37,692 nt of DNA from Cyanobacteria bacterium OH_CBB_238 (GCA_023409995.1 JAEYQN010000023.1:1-37692); one strand, 5' to 3'; counted from the first letter of the stretch, positions 7,349-16,205 are shown. The notes: a model not told the origin generated them from the sequence alone. Program-made: numbers and translations.

Positions 7349-8664
7349 TGAAAGCAATAGTTATTGGCGGAGGGTTAGCAGGCTCAGAAGCCGCTCTTCA
7401 GCTTGCAAAACAAAATATAGAAGTAGATCTATATGAAATGAGGCCCAATAAAACAACAGGAGCACATAAAACAGAAAAATTTGCTGAATTTGTCTGCTCA
7501 AATAGTCTTGGGTCCATCGACCCAACAAATGCAAGTGGTCAACTAAAAGCCGAAATGAGCATATTAGAGTCATATTTATTAAAAGAAATTATAAACAACC
7601 AAGTTCCCGCTGGTGGGGCTATAGCCGTTGATAGAGAAGGTTTTTCTGAAAAAATTACATCACTTATTGAAAATAACCCCAAGATAAAAGTTATCAGAAA
7701 AGAGATAACAGAAATACCAACAAATACTCCAACAATTATTGCTTCCGGTCCACTTACTTCTCCAGAACTATCTGAAAAAATTAGAGAATTTACAGGGGAA
7801 CAACATTTGTATTTCTTTGACGCTATTGCACCGATAATAGAAAAAGAAAGCATAAATTTTGACAAAGCCTTTTATCAAAATAGGTATGAAAAAGGTGATG
7901 ATGACTATATAAATTGTCCTATGAATAAAGAAGAGTATGAAAATTTTTATAACATTCTATCAACTAGTGAAAAGATTGAATTAAAAGAATTTGAAAAAGA
8001 AGCAAAATTTTTTGAATCTTGCCTTCCGATAGAGGTTATTGCCTCAAGGGGAATAGATACATTACGATTTGGTCCATTGAAGCCAATTGGGCTTATTGAT
8101 AAACGAACAAACGAAAAAAGTCATGCGGTTGTGCAACTTAGACAAGACGACAAAGCTGCAACCTTGTATAACCTAGTAGGTTTTCAAACAAATTTAAAAT
8201 GGGGCTCCCAAAAAGAGCTTATACATTCCATTCCTGGCCTCGAGAATGCCAATATTGTTAAATACGGGGTTATGCACCGAAACACTTTTATAAATAGTCC
8301 CAAAACAATATACCAAACCCTACAATCAAGAAAAAATCCCAATATATTTTTTGCAGGCCAAATAACAGGAACTGAAGGATATACAGAATCTATTGCATCT
8401 GGCCTATTGGCGGGAATAAACATGGCAAAATTCATTATGGGCGAACCGCTTTTAACTTTACCATCAGAAACTATGCTAGGAGCATTAACAAGTTACATTT
8501 CTTTTGAAGGGCACAAATCTTTCCAGCCGATAAATTCTAATTGGGGGATTATTAAAGAAATGCCTATGGATAGAAAAATCAAAAAAAATAAGAAACTTAA
8601 AAATGAACTCTTGTCTAAAAGGGCATCTGAAACACTAACAACTTTTCTCAACAGCAAAAATTAA
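7348..8664 (+). CDS. trmFO: Methylenetetrahydrofolate-tRNA-(uracil-5-)-methyltransferase TrmFO
   Basis: A 438-residue flavoprotein, normal family length. TrmFO makes 5-methyluridine at position 54 of tRNA using methylenetetrahydrofolate and FADH2, replacing the SAM-dependent TrmA. The N-terminal FAD site is VIGGGLAGSEAALQLA (5-20), followed by LYEMRP. The two conserved catalytic cysteines are Cys50 (FVCSNSLGS) and Cys225 (FESCLPIEV). A second flavin region (FFAGQITGTEGYTESIASG) lies near the C-terminus. Its ATG shares one base with the stop of the HD-GYP gene, so translation is probably coupled. It converges on the phosphorylase gene, overlapping it by four bases. Confidence 0.97.
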   Translation: MKAIVIGGGLAGSEAALQLAKQNIEVDLYEMRPNKTTGAHKTEKFAEFVCSNSLGSIDPTNASGQLKAEMSILESYLLKEIINNQVPAGGAIAVDREGFSEKITSLIENNPKIKVIRKEITEIPTNTPTIIASGPLTSPELSEKIREFTGEQHLYFFDAIAPIIEKESINFDKAFYQNRYEKGDDDYINCPMNKEEYENFYNILSTSEKIELKEFEKEAKFFESCLPIEVIASRGIDTLRFGPLKPIGLIDKRTNEKSHAVVQLRQDDKAATLYNLVGFQTNLKWGSQKELIHSIPGLENANIVKYGVMHRNTFINSPKTIYQTLQSRKNPNIFFAGQITGTEGYTESIASGLLAGINMAKFIMGEPLLTLPSETMLGALTSYISFEGHKSFQPINSNWGIIKEMPMDRKIKKNKKLKNELLSKRASETLTTFLNSKN

Positions 8665-9461
8665 ACTGATTTTATCAGTTCATATAGTAACTGTTGAAAA
8701 TTATCTTTAACCTTTTCCGCTGTCTCAATAACTTCATCATGAGAAAGAGGAGAGTCACTGACTCCTGCCGCATAGTTAGTTAAGCAGCTAATGCCTAAAA
8801 CCTTTATATCACAATAGTTTGCAACAATTGCTTCAGGCACCGTAGACATTCCAACAGCATCTGCACCTAGCATTCTGAACATCTTTACTTCAGCTGGGGT
8901 CTCATAACTTGGTCCTGTCGTCGCAACATAAATACCTTCTTTAATATTTATACCAAGATTTTTAGCTATATTTTTAGCAATTACCCTCAATTTTGAATTA
9001 TAAATATCACTCATATCAGGGAATCTAACACCCAAAGAAGCATCATTTTTTCCAATTAGAGGATTTGTTCCAAGAAAGTTTATGTGATCTTTTATTATCA
9101 TCAAATCTCCGGGTATAAAGTCCTTATTGGCCGCCCCTGCAGCATTTGTTACAATTAGAGTGTTAACACCAAGCTTCTTCATAACTTTTACAGGATAAGT
9201 CAGTGCTTCCATCGAATACCCTTCATAAAAATGGTATCGCCCCTGCATCATAGCCACTTTCTTGGAATCTATAGTAGAAAATACAAGCTGTCCTTTATGT
9301 CCTTCAACATTAGACGACTGAAATCCCGGAATATCATTATACGAAATAGATTCTCCGCTAAATTTATCAGCAAATTCTCCTAAACCCGAACCAAGAATTA
9401 TACCTATTTCAGGAACAAAATCACCTATTTTAGATTTTATAAAATCTATTGATTGTTGCAT
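8661..9461 (-). CDS. Purine nucleoside phosphorylase (inosine/guanosine type)
   Basis: A 266-residue enzyme of the trimeric purine nucleoside phosphorylase family. It splits inosine or guanosine with phosphate into base plus ribose 1-phosphate for purine salvage. Seen motifs are the phosphate-binding GSGLGEFA near the N-terminus, MQGRYHFYEGYS, VTNAAGAAN, the purine-site Glu in GPSYETPAE, and the base-specificity Asn in LTNYAAG. Retention of this Glu/Asn pair points to 6-oxopurines rather than adenosine. It is the last gene of a minus-strand run queD-uppP-phosphorylase, starting 9 bases after the uppP stop, and converges on trmFO. Confidence 0.93.
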   Translation of the reverse strand: MQQSIDFIKSKIGDFVPEIGIILGSGLGEFADKFSGESISYNDIPGFQSSNVEGHKGQLVFSTIDSKKVAMMQGRYHFYEGYSMEALTYPVKVMKKLGVNTLIVTNAAGAANKDFIPGDLMIIKDHINFLGTNPLIGKNDASLGVRFPDMSDIYNSKLRVIAKNIAKNLGINIKEGIYVATTGPSYETPAEVKMFRMLGADAVGMSTVPEAIVANYCDIKVLGISCLTNYAAGVSDSPLSHDEVIETAEKVKDNFQQLLYELIKSV

Positions 9462-9470
9462 TGAAGCCCC

Positions 9471-10316
9471 CTATTTTAGCAAGAAGTGAAAACCAACCAT
9501 CATAAAAATACCCATAAACCAGCAGTAATAAGCAAAACATTTCATAGAATGTTTTCCCAAAAACTGCAAAAAGTATTTTATACAAAAATAACTAACAACC
9601 GCAGAAACTAAAAAGCCAATTAAGATAGCTGTCCAATCAAAAGAAGCAATCTGACTTGGAGAAAATTCCAATATTGGAAAGAAAATCGAAGTTCCCATTA
9701 TAATCAAAATACTTAATAAGAAAGAATACCTGGCACTTGTCACTCTATCTAGCCCAAGCAACAACCCAGCACTAATTGTGCTACCAGATCTTGATATACC
9801 AGGAAAAGCAGCAAGTCCTTGAACAACACCGATTAAAAGTGCTTCTTTTAACCCCACCTTTTCTATTTTTTTGATTTTCTTAGAAATAATATCACTAAGG
9901 AATAAAATCCACCCCGTTGCAAAAATAAAACCACCAACAATTGATGGGCTACCCACTAACTTTTCTGAGATATCTTTCAATGGAAATGCAACTGCTACGG
10001 TACAAATTGTTCCTATTAACAAATAGAATGACAGCTTTACTCCACTTGAAGAAAAGTCTTTTTTTATAAAGGCATCCCTTAAATCCACACAAATAGCAGA
10101 TAAATCTTTTTTAAAATATATCAAGACAGCAATCAAAGATCCAACATGTAAAACTATATCAAAAAAAACTTCCTGTTGTCCGGTAATTAGTACTTCATGC
10201 CCACAAAATGCTTTACAAAGACTAGAAATAAACACCAAATGACCAGAACTTGATACTGGTAAAAATTCTGTTAGTCCTTGAATAATCCCCATAAGTATAG
10301 ATTGTAATATAGCCAT
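9471..10316 (-). CDS. uppP: Undecaprenyl-diphosphatase UppP (BacA family)
   Basis: A 281-residue polytopic membrane protein. It removes one phosphate from undecaprenyl diphosphate, recycling the lipid carrier of peptidoglycan and surface polysaccharides; overproduction in other bacteria gives bacitracin resistance. The two inverted catalytic repeats are visible: QGLTEFLPVSSSGHLVF (with Glu17) and FPGISRSGSTISAGLLLGL. Between and after them lie about eight hydrophobic segments. It starts 8 bases after the queD stop and ends 9 bases before the phosphorylase start, in one operon. Confidence 0.96.
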   Translation of the reverse strand: MAILQSILMGIIQGLTEFLPVSSSGHLVFISSLCKAFCGHEVLITGQQEVFFDIVLHVGSLIAVLIYFKKDLSAICVDLRDAFIKKDFSSSGVKLSFYLLIGTICTVAVAFPLKDISEKLVGSPSIVGGFIFATGWILFLSDIISKKIKKIEKVGLKEALLIGVVQGLAAFPGISRSGSTISAGLLLGLDRVTSARYSFLLSILIIMGTSIFFPILEFSPSQIASFDWTAILIGFLVSAVVSYFCIKYFLQFLGKHSMKCFAYYCWFMGIFMMVGFHFLLK

Positions 10317-10324
10317 AAACCCAC

Positions 10325-10681
10325 CTACTCAAAATATGAAGCACAAGCATTAACTGTTTCCCAAACGGACACTTTAGTGACCTGAGGAACAGTTTTTCTC
10401 AACTCTTCATATATATATTTTGATATTCTCTCACTACTTGGACTTGCGGTCTTAAATGCATCCAATTCATTTATATCACAATGATCAAGCAGATCTAAAA
10501 CTTTATTTAATTCCTTTTTTAAAATTTTAAAATCAATAAGAAGATTTGATTTATCTAACTTTTCACCTTGTGCGTAAACTTCAACTTTCCAGTTATGCCC
10601 ATGCTGATTTTCACACTCGCCATCATAATTCAATAAATGGTGAGCTGCAGAAAATGAACTTTCAACTTTTATTTCAAACAT
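10325..10681 (-). CDS. queD: 6-carboxytetrahydropterin synthase QueD (6-pyruvoyl-tetrahydropterin synthase family)
   Basis: A 118-residue enzyme, typical QueD length. It converts dihydroneopterin triphosphate into 6-carboxytetrahydropterin, a step towards queuosine and other 7-deazaguanines. The zinc ligands are His in FSAAHHL and the pair in QHGHNW. The catalytic Cys is in DGECENQHGH, and the charge relay Asp/His in LLDHCDIN. The pterin-anchoring Glu is in VWETVNA. It starts at ATG 10681 behind AGGA. It follows malQ by 37 bases. No other queuosine genes are in the window. Confidence 0.93.
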   Translation of the reverse strand: MFEIKVESSFSAAHHLLNYDGECENQHGHNWKVEVYAQGEKLDKSNLLIDFKILKKELNKVLDLLDHCDINELDAFKTASPSSERISKYIYEELRKTVPQVTKVSVWETVNACASYFE

Positions 10682-10718
10682 TATTTTTTCCTGTCTCTCT
10701 TACACAATACTTATTGTG

Positions 10719-12632
10719 CTATATAAGTTTTTCTAATTGTTCAATTAATGCTTGATTTTTTTGAGCAAATTCTTTGCCTCTTGCTTCAATAGCTAGTTTT
10801 AATATCAATGGAAGATTTAAAGCTTTACCTTCAGCAAGTTTTTCACAATAATATTGTTCAAAATTATTAGGGATTCTCAATGTCCAATTTCCATTGCCAG
10901 AAGTTCCCGGTCTATTATAAACATCATAAACGCCCAAGAAATCAGTAAAGAAAATTTGAATATTTTGAGCCTTACAAGCAAACATTTCAACAAATTTTGC
11001 TTGAGTTAAAAAGGCTGCATCTTTAGATAATTTTACAGCAATTTCCTCTCTTTCTTCCTCAGTAGCATCCAACCATAAATCTTCTGCAAGATTTTTACCA
11101 TTTAGGTATCCCTCATGAGTATTTACAGTTTGTGCTGCCCACATAGAAATAGGCTCATTATCATGAGTTCCAACCATCACCCAGGTTCTATCAGTAACAT
11201 TTGATCCTCTGTATGGATGTTCAGGTTTTTCAGGAACAACAAATTGAGTCAATCTCATTCCCTGTAAATCATATTCTTTCATGACAGATTCAACTGGATA
11301 AGTAAGTGTGCCTAGATCTTCACAAACAATTGCATCTTTATCAAGACCAACCTCTTGTGCAGCACCAATAACAATTTTTTCTACGAGTGCTCCATATTTT
11401 TTAATTTGCTCTTCAGTAAGTTTTTTTATTCTTTTTTCTTTATCTGCTTCTACTTCAAAATTCAGATCGTCCATAGTTGCAATTGCAAACCTTGATAAGA
11501 AAGGATGCTCGGGAGAAGAATATAGCCTACCAGCTCCTTCTTCTATTTTCGGTTTTTTACCAGCTTTATACACCCAAGGATCAATCAAGCCAACTATATG
11601 GTCGATTCTAACTCCACCAGGGTTTTCTTTAAACATTTTCTTAAACAATGCCTTCATCAGTTCCCCACCTTTTCCAAGAGAACCATCTTCGTTAAACATT
11701 GTTTCTGGATTTACAACAGGAAATCCCCACGATTGACCATCTTCTGAAAAATAATCAGGAGGACAACCCAACATCCAACCATCTAAAAATAGCGATTGAT
11801 ATGCCCAAGTATCCCTATCAGAGAAAGCAACTTGTCTATCAGCAATCATTTTTAAGTTCTTTGAAAGCGCATATTTTTTAGCTTTTTCATTTTGAACAGA
11901 AATAACAAACTGACAGAATGTATAAAAATCTATAACCTCAACATATTTTGCTTCAATTTGAGACTTTCTTTCAGTGAAAGCCTTTTTCTCTTCATCATTT
12001 TGCGGATTCAAAAGCCTTTTGTCTACATCATTAGACCAATTTGGCCAATAGTCATTTCCATTTTCAATAGATAATGCCTCATAAAGAGCATCATTTTCTA
12101 ACCAGAATGAGTTTTCTTTTTTAAATTTATCAAAAGCCACAGATAGTCTAATATGCTTTGTAACCTTAAATTTATTAAAAGCTTCTTTTAGAGCCTCTTC
12201 TTGTGCTTCAAAAATATATGAATATGCTGTTTTATTAACATCTTTATTTGGATTATTATCAACAACTTTCCTATAAGTTTCTTCAGAAAGTATGCATTTC
12301 CATTCCTTTGTAGTTAGTTGTTCCAAATCAATAAACAAAGGATTATTTGAAAAAATCGTACCCGTATATGGAGAAGAATCTATTGCTTTTGTTTTCCCGC
12401 TAGGACCGACTTGAATTGCAGTAAATATATCACTTAAAAAGTCCATTAAATTTTGTGCAGCAATTGAATTTGTTGTACCAAAACCAGTGTTTTTTCCCAA
12501 TTCTGAAGGGAAGCTATTTGCATGAGCAATAAAGGCCATTTGCTTTTTACCCAAAACTTTTAGAGCTTTTGCCACGGCTTTTTTTGTTTCTGTATCAAAA
12601 CAAGTCTCTTTTCTCTCTAAACAACTCACCAC
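10719..12632 (-). CDS. malQ: 4-alpha-glucanotransferase MalQ (GH77 amylomaltase)
   Basis: A 637-residue GH77 enzyme that transfers alpha-1,4-glucan segments between maltodextrins, for glycogen or starch metabolism. The three catalytic acids are visible: nucleophile Asp344 (GGVRIDHIVGL), acid/base Glu438 (VCEDLGTLT) and Asp491 (GTHDNEP). Other GH77 landmarks are AIQVGPSGKT, MIADRQVAFSDRD and LDGWMLGCPPDYFSEDGQ. The start GTG 12632 is chosen because AAGGA lies about 7 bases upstream; an out-of-frame ATG nearby stops at once. A 100-base gap separates it from the kinase gene upstream, long enough for its own promoter. Confidence 0.95.
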   Translation of the reverse strand: MVSCLERKETCFDTETKKAVAKALKVLGKKQMAFIAHANSFPSELGKNTGFGTTNSIAAQNLMDFLSDIFTAIQVGPSGKTKAIDSSPYTGTIFSNNPLFIDLEQLTTKEWKCILSEETYRKVVDNNPNKDVNKTAYSYIFEAQEEALKEAFNKFKVTKHIRLSVAFDKFKKENSFWLENDALYEALSIENGNDYWPNWSNDVDKRLLNPQNDEEKKAFTERKSQIEAKYVEVIDFYTFCQFVISVQNEKAKKYALSKNLKMIADRQVAFSDRDTWAYQSLFLDGWMLGCPPDYFSEDGQSWGFPVVNPETMFNEDGSLGKGGELMKALFKKMFKENPGGVRIDHIVGLIDPWVYKAGKKPKIEEGAGRLYSSPEHPFLSRFAIATMDDLNFEVEADKEKRIKKLTEEQIKKYGALVEKIVIGAAQEVGLDKDAIVCEDLGTLTYPVESVMKEYDLQGMRLTQFVVPEKPEHPYRGSNVTDRTWVMVGTHDNEPISMWAAQTVNTHEGYLNGKNLAEDLWLDATEEEREEIAVKLSKDAAFLTQAKFVEMFACKAQNIQIFFTDFLGVYDVYNRPGTSGNGNWTLRIPNNFEQYYCEKLAEGKALNLPLILKLAIEARGKEFAQKNQALIEQLEKLI

Positions 12633-12732
12633 ATTCCGATCCTTATTAATCTAATACGCTATTAGCAAAATTGTACCACTTACTTATTATTTTTTATATA
12701 AGCACTAAAGCTTGTTTAAAAGATGTTTACAA

Positions 12733-13404
12733 TTAATCAAGAGCGCTCGTATCAAGCAGTTTTTTCACATCTGAAATTATTTGCTTATGAATCTCTTTTA
12801 CAGAAGAGGTTCCATTAATAGAAATAAACCCGTGTTTTTGTTTCATTGTTTGATATTCTTCCAAGCACTTACCCTGATAAATTTGGAAACTCTTATAAAA
12901 GTCTGAGCTTAACCCTATATCCCTGCCAGACTCCCAATAGTCAAGACCACTTGTTCCAATTATTCTTTTCAATAATGTTTCAATAGGAACATCCAAATAA
13001 AATACTAAATCTGGTTTTGGAGCGTAACTATATAATTTTTCTACCCACTCAGCATTATGCCCACGAACAACATCTCTTGCATATGCGGTGTATGTATATC
13101 TATCCAACAAAACAACAAAACCAGCCTTAAGTGCCGGCAAAATAGTTGTCTCTAGTCTATCTGCAAAGTCCGCAGCATATAGAAGGCTAAATGTTGTAGC
13201 ATTGAGCAAGTTTCTATCTTTAGCATTGTCAATGGCATCAGCAATAAACCGCGAAGTCTTCCACTCACTCACCATAGCACCATAAGACTGATCTTCTATC
13301 CATCTTTTCAAAAGTTCTATTTGGGTAGATTTTCCAGACCCATCTGTTCCTTCAATTACAATAAGAAGACCCTTATATCCATGTTGTGATTTATACTTTT
13401 CCAT
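12733..13404 (-). CDS. Thymidylate-kinase-like nucleotide kinase, downstream copy
   Basis: A 223-residue P-loop kinase of the dTMP kinase superfamily. Walker A is EGTDGSGKST (18-27). AADFADRLETTILPAL matches the nucleotide-binding helix of dTMP kinases, and LLDRYTYTAYARD is the DR(Y) motif. In classical enzymes this last motif reads DRYxxSxxAYQG, so the monophosphate pocket differs. The likely reaction is ATP-dependent phosphorylation of dTMP or a related nucleotide, but specificity cannot be read from the sequence. Its ATG follows the stop of the similar upstream gene with no gap (TAA|ATG), so the two are translationally coupled and may form a heterodimer. Confidence 0.75.
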   Translation of the reverse strand: MEKYKSQHGYKGLLIVIEGTDGSGKSTQIELLKRWIEDQSYGAMVSEWKTSRFIADAIDNAKDRNLLNATTFSLLYAADFADRLETTILPALKAGFVVLLDRYTYTAYARDVVRGHNAEWVEKLYSYAPKPDLVFYLDVPIETLLKRIIGTSGLDYWESGRDIGLSSDFYKSFQIYQGKCLEEYQTMKQKHGFISINGTSSVKEIHKQIISDVKKLLDTSALD

Positions 13405-14076
13405 TTATAAAATAATCCCCTTTTGAGCAAGAATTTTTTTTACCTGTTCTCTAAAAACAATTTGTTTTGAATGAATAGAGTCTCTGGCGTCAACATCTAC
13501 GAGATTATACTCGGATACCATTTTTTTATATTCAGCATTAACTCGACTTTGGAATATAGAGTAACTTTCATAAGGATCATTGCTTAATTTTAGATCCATA
13601 CCTGCTTCATAAAATTTCGGGGAACGATTAGAACAAATTCTCTCCAAGGACACATCAACTGGAACATGAAAAAACACAGCAAGGTCAGGCTGTACTGCAA
13701 AACCATACATATTTCTTACCCATTCAGCATCTACGCCTCTTGCAACATCTCTTGCAAAAGCTGTATAAACATACCTATCCGCCAACACAATAAATCCAGC
13801 CTTAAGAGCAGGGATAATAACTTGCTCAAGCCTATCTGCAAAATCTACCGCATGAAGCAAGCTGAAGGTTCTTGGACTCAATAAATTTTTCTTTTTGGCC
13901 AGTTTCGTAGTTTGAGAAATCAAGTCAGATGAATTCCACTCAGTAAAAATCACATCTTGCTTAAGAGATTTTAGCCAATCCCTTAAAATTATCAACTGGG
14001 TCGACTTGCCGGAACCATCTATACCTTCAACACATATCAACGTGCCTTTTAGGTTGTGTGGGCTCAAAAATCTCAA
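13405..14076 (-). CDS. Thymidylate-kinase-like nucleotide kinase, upstream copy
   Basis: A 223-residue paralogue of the next gene, the same length and alignable end to end. Walker A is EGIDGSGKST. The matching motifs are VDFADRLEQVIIPALKAGF and LADRYVYTAFARDVARG. Both copies share FTEW/SEW after the first helix and AEWV after the DR(Y) motif. The start is TTG 14076 with GAGGA about 7 bases before it; no ATG is as well placed. The C-terminal half (lid region and beyond) diverges most between copies, which suggests different substrates or roles. One may serve as the cell's dTMP kinase; no other tmk is in the window. Confidence 0.75.
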   Translation of the reverse strand: MRFLSPHNLKGTLICVEGIDGSGKSTQLIILRDWLKSLKQDVIFTEWNSSDLISQTTKLAKKKNLLSPRTFSLLHAVDFADRLEQVIIPALKAGFIVLADRYVYTAFARDVARGVDAEWVRNMYGFAVQPDLAVFFHVPVDVSLERICSNRSPKFYEAGMDLKLSNDPYESYSIFQSRVNAEYKKMVSEYNLVDVDARDSIHSKQIVFREQVKKILAQKGIIL

Positions 14077-14150
14077 CCAAAATTCCTCATTAAAGTGTAA
14101 ACATCATTCAATTATGCCATATTTTTCATGCTCAATCAAGCAAAAACAAC

Positions 14151-14471
14151 TTAATTAATTATATTATTATGTATTTTATACAACAACCTAATATGTTCAT
14201 CGCTAGAATATTTTAAAATTTTTTGAAATTCATCTTTAACATAACTGACATTTTTAAATTCATCAAAGTTAAAAAGTTCTTTTATTTCAATATTAAGAGC
14301 TAATGCCAGTTTTTCGATGGTATCAAAAGAAGGATTTGAGCCAGCTATTTCAAGTTTAGAAAGATGATTTGTGCTTATTCCAATCATCTCTGAAAGTTTT
14401 TCTTGAGTGAATCCTCGCTTTAGTCTTAACACTTTTATTTTTTTTGCAAAATATTCAAGATTAGTATTCAT
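14151..14471 (-). CDS. XRE-family helix-turn-helix transcriptional regulator
   Basis: A 106-residue DNA-binding protein. Residues 9-64 are a Cro/C1-type HTH: IKVLRLKRGFTQEKLSEMIG, then ISTNHLSKLEIAGSNPSFDT and ALNIEIKELF. The remaining 40 residues are a short C-terminal tail with no known domain. The start is ATG 14471, since AGGAAGTGA lies just before it; the frame extends 30 codons further upstream but through the inverted repeat and without a ribosome site. It is divergent from the glycosyltransferase gene, and a perfect inverted repeat lies between them, so it probably controls that gene and itself. Confidence 0.88.
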   Translation of the reverse strand: MNTNLEYFAKKIKVLRLKRGFTQEKLSEMIGISTNHLSKLEIAGSNPSFDTIEKLALALNIEIKELFNFDEFKNVSYVKDEFQKILKYSSDEHIRLLYKIHNNIIN

Positions 14472-14530
14472 AAAATCACTTCCTAATTTATTAAATACTA
14501 CAGTCAAATATTCCCTCCTTAAATTGCTTG

Positions 14531-14563
14531 ACATGATTATTTTTATATGCAAAATAATCATGT
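14531..14563. promoter_or_regulatory. Perfect 13-bp inverted repeat between divergent genes, probable operator
   Basis: ACATGATTATTTT (14531-14543) and its exact inverse AAAATAATCATGT (14551-14563) flank a 7-base spacer. It lies 60 bases upstream of the XRE regulator start and 28 bases upstream of the glycosyltransferase start. The size and symmetry suit an operator for a dimeric XRE regulator overlapping one or both promoters. A further GATTAT copy follows at 14566. A purely structural RNA hairpin is the alternative. Confidence 0.6.
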
Positions 14564-14590
14564 TGTGATTATGAGAAAAGGGGGAAATTA

Positions 14591-16177
14591 ATGTATTTAA
14601 GTATAGAGTTCAAAAAGATATGGAAAAAAATAGCAAACAACGAAAATATAAGCATTTTAAGGTACGGTGATGGAGAGAGAGCAATAATGACAGGAAAATC
14701 GGTTATTGCACAAGAGGGTTGGAGATCACCAAATTATATAGGAAAGCTAGGTAACGACCTATTAAAAACGTTAACCCTAAAAGGGAAAAATTTATACCAC
14801 GGGATTTCTTGTCCCTGCTGCGACAGAGCTGCTTTTTTTTGGTACAAAACAAGAATTCATAACCAAAACATAACTTTTGCTAATTTATTTATTAACACTA
14901 ACTACATAAAGTTTAGACAAGAGTTTGAAAAAATAACCAGAAAAGTCATATTTATAGGCAACAAAAATGCGGAAGGCAAAAGAATAGGCAACTTAAATAT
15001 AATCAAATCCTATTACGTACCAGATGATTGCTTTGATTTTTGGGACAAAGAAGGAGAAAGCCTCTTGGAAAACATAAAAAAAGATTACGGTAATTTGAAT
15101 AATTTACTCTATGTGATTTCAGCTGGTCCATTATCAGAAGTAATCATTGCAGAATTATATAAAAACAATCCCAATAACTCATATATAGATTTTGGCTCAG
15201 CCCTGGATGAGTATATACATGTAATAAAAACACGGCCCTATATGTTTAAAAATACAAAGTTTGCTCAGTCAGATTGCACAATGTCAGAAGAAGAAAGAAA
15301 AGAATACAACATAACAGTCGTATTAAGCGCTTATAAACGAATTAAAAACCTGGAACAACAACTTAAGGCAATAGAAAATCAAACAATAAAGCCCGCCGAA
15401 ATCATATTATTCCAAGATAAAATAGAAGATGGAGAGGAAGAAACAATTTCAAGCAGCATACAACAACGAATTAATAAGACAGAAAAGAGTGAAAAAAATG
15501 TTGGCTGCTGGGGCAGGTTCATATTCGCAAAACAAGCTTCTTCTGAATTAATTTGCATATTTGACGACGACACTATTCCTGGTGAGAGTTGGCTTGAAAA
15601 CTGCTTTTGTGAGATGCAAAAAAAAGAAGGCTTATACGGAACAATTGGAATAATAATGAAAAAACCAAAAACCTATCCAAGTAAACAAATGATAAGGATT
15701 GGATGGGATAGCAGTAATAAAAAAACAACACAAGTAGATTTTGTAGGACATTCATGGTTTTTCAAAAAGAAATGGTTAGATGGTTTTTTTGAATCAACCA
15801 AAGACCTTCAAGAGCTAAAAATTGCAGGAGAAGACATGGGTTTCTCTGCCCATCTACAGAAAAAAGGAATAAAAACATTTGTTCCTCCACATCCACTCAA
15901 AAATAGAAACTTATGGGGTTCTATTCCCGAAATAGCAACAAAACTTGGAACAGAAAACAGCGCTATTTCATCTAGTGAGTCAAACCTAAATAAAATGACA
16001 CTTGCTATGAATAAAATTTTAAATAATGGGTTTATTCCACTTATAAAAAGTAACCCCCTCAAAACGGCCCTGATGTTTCATGGAATGAAATCAATAAATT
16101 TTATTGTTAGACTTTTTACTCCCAAAAAGTATCGATACAAAACATTGTTAAAACTTAGGGGATATATATGTGGATAA
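14591..16177 (+). CDS. Two-domain glycosyltransferase (GT-D-like N-terminus, GT2-like C-terminus)
   Basis: A 528-residue protein. Residues 1 to about 215 resemble the GT-D-fold glycosyltransferase domain (DUF1792-type): ISILRYGDGERAIM with the RYGDGE motif at 24-29, then VISAGPLSEVIIAEL and the end motif DFGSALDEY. Residues about 240-440 look like a GT-A/GT2 domain: ITVVLSAYKRIKNLEQQL, the metal-binding FDDDTIPG (D325-D327) and AGEDMGFS. Such proteins add sugars to surface glycans or glycoproteins; acceptor and donor are unknown. No signal peptide or membrane segment is evident. GGGGG precedes the ATG. It is divergent from the XRE regulator and rich in AAA/ATA codons, as horizontally acquired glycan genes often are. 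Confidence 0.75.
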   Translation: MYLSIEFKKIWKKIANNENISILRYGDGERAIMTGKSVIAQEGWRSPNYIGKLGNDLLKTLTLKGKNLYHGISCPCCDRAAFFWYKTRIHNQNITFANLFINTNYIKFRQEFEKITRKVIFIGNKNAEGKRIGNLNIIKSYYVPDDCFDFWDKEGESLLENIKKDYGNLNNLLYVISAGPLSEVIIAELYKNNPNNSYIDFGSALDEYIHVIKTRPYMFKNTKFAQSDCTMSEEERKEYNITVVLSAYKRIKNLEQQLKAIENQTIKPAEIILFQDKIEDGEEETISSSIQQRINKTEKSEKNVGCWGRFIFAKQASSELICIFDDDTIPGESWLENCFCEMQKKEGLYGTIGIIMKKPKTYPSKQMIRIGWDSSNKKTTQVDFVGHSWFFKKKWLDGFFESTKDLQELKIAGEDMGFSAHLQKKGIKTFVPPHPLKNRNLWGSIPEIATKLGTENSAISSSESNLNKMTLAMNKILNNGFIPLIKSNPLKTALMFHGMKSINFIVRLFTPKKYRYKTLLKLRGYICG

Positions 16178-16180
16178 AGC

Positions 16181-16205
16181 AAAAAAAAACCGACTGAAGC
16201 CGGTT
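16181..16205 (-). terminator. Intrinsic terminator, minus strand, not assigned to a gene
   Basis: Read on the minus strand, AACCG and CGGTT form a 5-bp stem around an 8-base loop, followed by nine consecutive T. On the plus strand the hairpin is followed by no T-run, so it does not serve the glycosyltransferase gene that ends four bases away. Confidence 0.65.

Noticed and set aside
11308..11736. Plus-strand 142-codon open frame inside malQ
   Set aside because: It is antisense to the catalytic part of a conserved GH77 enzyme and shows no family features.
14472..14561. N-terminal extension of the XRE regulator up to 14561
   Set aside because: The extension runs through the inverted repeat and has no ribosome site, whereas ATG 14471 follows AGGAAGTGA.
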